NCBI GenBank assembly: GCA_902538695.1
Contig: CACBGC010000034.1
Location: forward strand, 1 to 7,638
Source of the DNA: an uncultured Synechococcaceae cyanobacterium
GTDB lineage: Bacteria; Cyanobacteriota; Cyanobacteriia; PCC-6307; Cyanobiaceae
Length of the DNA: 7,638 nt
Direction of reading: 5' to 3'
Shown here one piece after another: positions 5,549 to 7,638 of this stretch (position 1 is its first letter; every line of letters begins with the position of its first letter). Under the pieces are notes generated by a model. It saw nothing but the letters and a program-made list of their open reading frames with translations, made no database searches and was not told the DNA's origin. Made by a program: the position numbers and the translations under genes.

Positions 5549-5838
5549 AAAAATTTTATAAATTTCTCAAAAGTTTTCTATTTATATCACTATGGCTTAT
5601 TTTATCCTCATTTTTAACCCAATATTGGAATACCTTTCATTGGGAATATGTTTACTTAAACTTCAGAATTATATTTGATAAAGAATTTTGGTTTGTTGTA
5701 GAAAAAATTTTTTTAGGATTTGATATTGGTTACTGGTTAGAAGAAGGACTAAAATTCTTAAGTTATGAAATACCTAAAGAATCATTTAAATATTTACCAA
5801 TTTATTTCGTATTAAAGTCTATTTGGATAAAGAATTAA
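5545..5838 (+). CDS. hypothetical membrane-associated protein, 97 aa
   Basis: Unrecognised. It begins MKKFYKFLKSFLFISLWLIL, a basic N-terminus followed by a hydrophobic helix (residues 10-25) that could be an uncleaved anchor or signal peptide. The rest is unusually rich in Phe, Trp and Tyr (WNTFHWEYVYLNF, KEFWFVVEKIFLGFDIGYWLEEG) and ends in a second hydrophobic stretch (YLPIYFVLKSIWI), so it is probably membrane-bound. The ATG overlaps the preceding 23-codon frame as ATGA. It converges with the fibrillin gene, 9 bases apart. The biased composition leaves some doubt that it is a conserved gene. Confidence 0.55.
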   Translation: MKKFYKFLKSFLFISLWLILSSFLTQYWNTFHWEYVYLNFRIIFDKEFWFVVEKIFLGFDIGYWLEEGLKFLSYEIPKESFKYLPIYFVLKSIWIKN

Positions 5839-5847
5839 TTTCTATTT

Positions 5848-6390
5848 TTAATAGATTTTAATAAATTCCTTGAAATTCTTGAATAAAGTCGGTGAATTTA
5901 TTTTTCTTAAAACAAATAAAGTTCCTTTATCACCTCTACAGATTCTAAGCTTATTGCTTAAGTAAGTTATCTCTAACCACCCTAATTGTTCATTATTTAT
6001 TTCTTTCATAGCCTTTATATTTTTTCTTCCAAACTTAGGACCAATAACACCAGCATGTGTAAATTTGACCCCAATTTTTTTTTCATTTATGTAATTAAGT
6101 CTTATTAAAATGCCAGTACCAATAATTGAATTTATTCCTCTAGGTTTAAGTAAATTAAGACCATTTAAATTTAAAGGATTAAGAATTTGAAGGTTATCAA
6201 TAAAAGGAGAATATTTTAAAAAAGGGCTATTAGAACTACTCCACCTAAGCTCCCAAACACCCTGCAAATCATTTCTATCTTTGGTAAAGGAAAAATTATG
6301 ATCAATTTCAAGTTGTTCGGCAATAGTACGTATACTCTCTGAATTTGGAGATTTAAGAAGTAAATTTAATAAATCATTTTCGGTTTCCAT
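5848..6390 (-). CDS. PAP/fibrillin family protein
   Basis: A 180-residue protein of the plastid lipid-associated protein/fibrillin family, lipocalin-like proteins found in plastids and cyanobacteria and associated with thylakoids, plastoglobules and photoprotection. Diagnostic parts are LQGVWELRWSSSNSPF (residues 42-57), which is the first strand with the W-E-L-R-W pattern, FIDNLQILNP (63-72), and the C-terminal LRICRGDKGTLFVLRK (148-163), matching the family's R.sRGdkGnlFvL ending. The first 40 residues are a helical lead-in (DLLNLLLKSPNSESIRTIAE). There is no signal peptide, so it is probably cytoplasmic or peripherally bound to thylakoids. The ATG at 6388-6390 is used. The ligand is unknown; carotenoids, quinones or other lipids are possible from the family. 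Confidence 0.88.
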   Translation of the reverse strand: METENDLLNLLLKSPNSESIRTIAEQLEIDHNFSFTKDRNDLQGVWELRWSSSNSPFLKYSPFIDNLQILNPLNLNGLNLLKPRGINSIIGTGILIRLNYINEKKIGVKFTHAGVIGPKFGRKNIKAMKEINNEQLGWLEITYLSNKLRICRGDKGTLFVLRKINSPTLFKNFKEFIKIY

Positions 6391-6469
6391 TTAATAAACG
6401 CTGGAGTATATAGCTAAGGATAAATACTCACCTCCATGTGCTATATTCTACCCAGAATATGTTGATTTG

Positions 6470-6754
6470 ATGACAAAGAGCTATTGGCTAAAGAAAATTT
6501 CAATTCCAAATGCAGATTTATTTCTGGAATATATAAGGACAGTATTGCCTTGGATTAAATCTGTGGGAGGAGTAATAGTAAAAAGAGATTTAATACAAGA
6601 ATCAACCTCAAATGAATGGGATGGAGGGCAGCTTGGATTAGTAATTGAATTCGAATCAAAATTTGCTGCTAAAAAAGCATTTTATTCTGAAGTATTTCAA
6701 AAATATCTGCAGTCCAGAGATTTAATGGAACTAGTTACTATAAGTACTCTTTAA
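6470..6754 (+). CDS. DUF1330-family protein
   Basis: A 94-residue soluble protein with the dimeric alpha/beta-barrel (ferredoxin-like) pattern of DUF1330. It has YWLKKISIPNADLFLEYIRT (residues 5-24), a GGVIVKRD strand (33-40; the family usually shows GGr.l.Rgg), then GLVIEFESKFAAKKAFYSEV (56-75), corresponding to the family's viEFps.e.A..fy.s.eY. The ATG at 6470 is preferred to the TTG one codon upstream. The biochemical role of the family is not established. It is divergent from the fibrillin gene across about 79 bases and precedes the 59-residue gene on the same strand. Confidence 0.83.
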   Translation: MTKSYWLKKISIPNADLFLEYIRTVLPWIKSVGGVIVKRDLIQESTSNEWDGGQLGLVIEFESKFAAKKAFYSEVFQKYLQSRDLMELVTISTL

Positions 6755-6811
6755 AAAAATCAACCAATATCGACCTCACACAAACAACTTATAAGTATTT
6801 ATTACTATTAA

Positions 6812-6895
6812 ATTATTTATGTAATATTTATAACTTCACTAGCAATAGCATATTTTGCAAAATTTAATTGTAAAAGTAATCCGTTAATCAAATGA
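6812..6895 (+). other. open frame without a usual start codon, ends ATGA into next gene
   Basis: After a TAA at 6809-6811 there are 27 sense codons reading IIYVIFITSLAIAYFAKF, then a short polar tail and a TGA at 6893-6895 that overlaps the ATG of the 59-residue gene. It reads like a single membrane helix with a basic end, but contains no ATG, GTG or TTG. It would need an ATT or ATA start, or be a remnant or coincidence. Confidence 0.2.
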
Positions 6896-7071
6896 ACTAT
6901 TCAACAGAAAAAGATGATTATTTGATGACAACTCCATATACAAAGAAAATTCAGCAAAAATTTGAAAAGGTTAAATCATTTTTAGAGCAAAATGGATTTA
7001 ATCCTTCATCAGATAGCTTAATGCAAGATATAGTTAGCTCAGAAGAATATATTGCTAAAAATGGCTTATAA
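6892..7071 (+). CDS. small soluble hypothetical protein, 59 aa
   Basis: A short ORF found by reading the plus strand. It begins MNYSTEKDDYLMTTPYTKKI, has a central amphipathic helix (QQKFEKVKSFLEQNGF, about residues 21-36), a Pro-Ser turn, and a second acidic helix (LMQDIVSSEEYIAKNG) to the stop. The codon choice and the two-helix layout look like real coding sequence. An internal ATG at codon 12 (MTTPYTKK) is an alternative start. There is no signal peptide, membrane helix or recognisable family. It converges with the Psb34-like gene, whose stop lies 5 bases away. Confidence 0.68.
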   Translation: MNYSTEKDDYLMTTPYTKKIQQKFEKVKSFLEQNGFNPSSDSLMQDIVSSEEYIAKNGL

Positions 7072-7075
7072 AATA

Positions 7076-7255
7076 TCAGAATATATTCAGAGTCCTTAAA
7101 TAATAATAACCGCCTATTAGAAAAGGTAATAATATTCCAATAAATAAAAATATGGATTTCTTTGATTCGCCTTCTGATATAGGGTTAATTTCTGGTTCAA
7201 TTGCAAAACCATTTTGTCTACCACCGCTTTCGGTTGTATAACCTTTTTTATTCAT
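7076..7255 (-). CDS. Psb34/Ssl1498-family small photosystem II protein
   Basis: A 59-residue protein on the minus strand. The N-terminus, MNKKGYTTESGGRQNGFAIE, followed by PEINP, matches the YTtE.GG..NnFA.EP motif of the Ssl1498 family, whose members include Psb34, a one-helix protein found on photosystem II assembly intermediates near CP47. That N-terminal motif is shared with high-light-inducible proteins. A polar linker (SEGESKKS) leads to one transmembrane helix (IFLFIGILLPFLIGGYYY, residues 35-52) and a short tail. The chlorophyll-binding ExxNxR motif of Hlips is absent, so it should not bind pigment that way. The length is normal for the family. A likely -10 box lies about 20 bases upstream. 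I am confident of the family and less so of exact orthology to Psb34. Confidence 0.78.
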   Translation of the reverse strand: MNKKGYTTESGGRQNGFAIEPEINPISEGESKKSIFLFIGILLPFLIGGYYYLRTLNIF

Positions 7256-7275
7256 AAGAAAAATAAACTATGCAG

Positions 7276-7281
7276 ATTATC
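7276..7281 (-). promoter_or_regulatory. -10-like box upstream of the Psb34-like gene
   Basis: The minus strand reads GATAAT here, 20 bases before the ATG at 7253-7255, predicting a leader of about 14 bases. It sits directly downstream of the inverted repeat at 7284-7316. No strong -35 hexamer is visible. Confidence 0.35.
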
Positions 7282-7283
7282 TC

Positions 7284-7316
7284 ATGTAAAAACTTATTTA
7301 AAAAAATTTTTTACAT
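7284..7316. repeat. inverted repeat, 9-bp arms
   Basis: The arms ATGTAAAAA (7284-7292) and TTTTTACAT (7308-7316) are perfect reverse complements separated by 15 AT-only bases plus one C. The repeat lies between the stop of the 44-residue gene and the promoter region of the Psb34-like gene, both on the minus strand. It could be a weak terminator for the former or an operator for the latter. The stem is almost pure A/T, so an RNA hairpin would be weak. Confidence 0.4.
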
Positions 7317-7340
7317 TTAGAATTAAACTAATTTTAAAAT

Positions 7341-7475
7341 CTAATAATTGATTTCAATCTGAGATTTCAATTTGGCAGCTTTTTTTAAAAGACCTACAAC
7401 TTCCTTACGGCCAGTAGCAAACTCAGCCTTATTAAGTAATTCGCTATATTTTTTTGTGATTTCTCTATGATTCAT
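7341..7475 (-). CDS. small helical hypothetical protein, 44 aa
   Basis: A short minus-strand ORF with start ATG at 7473-7475 and stop TAG at 7341-7343. It begins MNHREITKKYSELLNKAEFA, continues TGRKEVVGLLKKAAKLKSQ, and ends in a short tail. It looks like two amphipathic basic helices around a TGR turn, with no membrane helix or signal peptide. The varied codon use, including GGC, GCC and CGT, stands out from the surrounding AT-rich spacer and supports coding. I do not recognise the family. It is followed on the same strand by the Psb34-like gene after 85 bases. Confidence 0.6.
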   Translation of the reverse strand: MNHREITKKYSELLNKAEFATGRKEVVGLLKKAAKLKSQIEINY

Positions 7476-7561
7476 TTTTGATATTATATTTTATAAATTA
7501 TAAAGTTACTAAAAAAAGTTTTTGTATAAAAGATATCAAAAAAGAATTTAAGTACCTTTAC

Positions 7562-7638
7562 CTATTTAAACCAACCTTTTTTCTTTGGTTTAATCTCTTC
7601 TTTGATAACTTCTTTTTTTCTCCCAAATAATCCCTTTT
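7562..7638 (-). CDS. C-terminal fragment of a lysine-rich protein
   Basis: The minus strand is open from the window edge (first full codon at 7634-7636) to a TAG at 7562-7564, giving 24 residues. They read KGLFGRKKEVIKEEIKPKKK and end GWFK. Two related pieces, KGLFGRKK near the start and KKKGWFK at the end, flank a Lys/Glu-rich linker, a pattern seen in small basic tail regions. The other two minus frames give less protein-like sequences, although one also stays open. The identity is unknown because most of the gene is outside the window. Confidence 0.5.
   Translation of the reverse strand, partial: KGLFGRKKEVIKEEIKPKKKGWFK

Noticed and set aside
6429..6435. GGAGGTG on the minus strand in the fibrillin/DUF1330 spacer (the plus strand matches the 16S 3' end, TCACCTCC)
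   Set aside because: No start codon lies at a usable distance on the minus strand and no reading frame follows. On the plus strand an anti-Shine-Dalgarno-like motif of 8 bases can be chance.
6769..6785. CCTCACAC near 6775, considered as a relic of the Yfr1 small RNA core
   Set aside because: Only 8 bases match the Yfr1 core as I recall it and no flanking stem-loops are present, so a Yfr1 RNA is not supported.
1..7638. CRISPR arrays, tRNA genes, IS elements or phage integration sites
   Set aside because: No regularly spaced repeats, cloverleaf-like tRNA sequences, transposase motifs or direct-repeat attachment sites were seen when reading both strands by eye.

Overview
The window looks like a piece of a streamlined, very AT-rich marine picocyanobacterial chromosome, most likely a high-light Prochlorococcus. 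The evidence is the low GC of both genes and spacers, the very short intergenic gaps, the many tiny proteins, and several genes typical of oxygenic phototrophs: a Psb34/Ssl1498-type small photosystem II protein, a PAP/fibrillin protein, a DHNA-CoA-type hot-dog thioesterase and a MAPEG protein. I see no rRNA, tRNA, IS element, integrase, phage gene or CRISPR array. No stretch longer than about 300 bases lacks a plausible gene. The genus is an inference from composition and gene content.

Layout, left to right. Positions 1-683 hold the 3' end of an unidentified plus-strand gene and a minus-strand exported protein with a strong Shine-Dalgarno sequence. Positions 742-2025 hold a tRNA-dihydrouridine synthase followed by a small DUF2470 protein. 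Positions 2045-2825 are a minus-strand run of small genes: a one-helix membrane protein, a short exported protein, and a 54-residue protein resembling the N-terminal domain of translation initiation factor IF-2. Between the last two lies a 22-codon overlapping frame. Positions 2928-4761 are a plus-strand run: the thioesterase, a one-helix protein, an 83-residue conserved-looking protein and a membrane-anchored Mrr-type nuclease. This run converges on the MAPEG gene (4767-5171, minus). Positions 5288-5838 carry tiny plus-strand membrane ORFs that converge on the fibrillin gene (5848-6390, minus). A DUF1330 protein (6470-6754) and a 59-residue protein (6892-7071) follow on plus. The right end is minus strand: Psb34-like, a 44-residue helical protein, and the C-terminus of a lysine-rich protein cut by the window edge.

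The genes do not form one pathway. The recognisable roles are tRNA modification (dus), quinone or acyl-CoA chemistry (thioesterase), thylakoid lipid and photosystem maintenance (fibrillin, Psb34), and possible DNA defence or repair (Mrr-type nuclease). The least ordinary items are the free-standing IF2_N-like protein with a possible frame-split leader, the membrane-anchored orphan nuclease, and the chains of start/stop-overlapping mini-ORFs. I found no clear multi-gene novel system.
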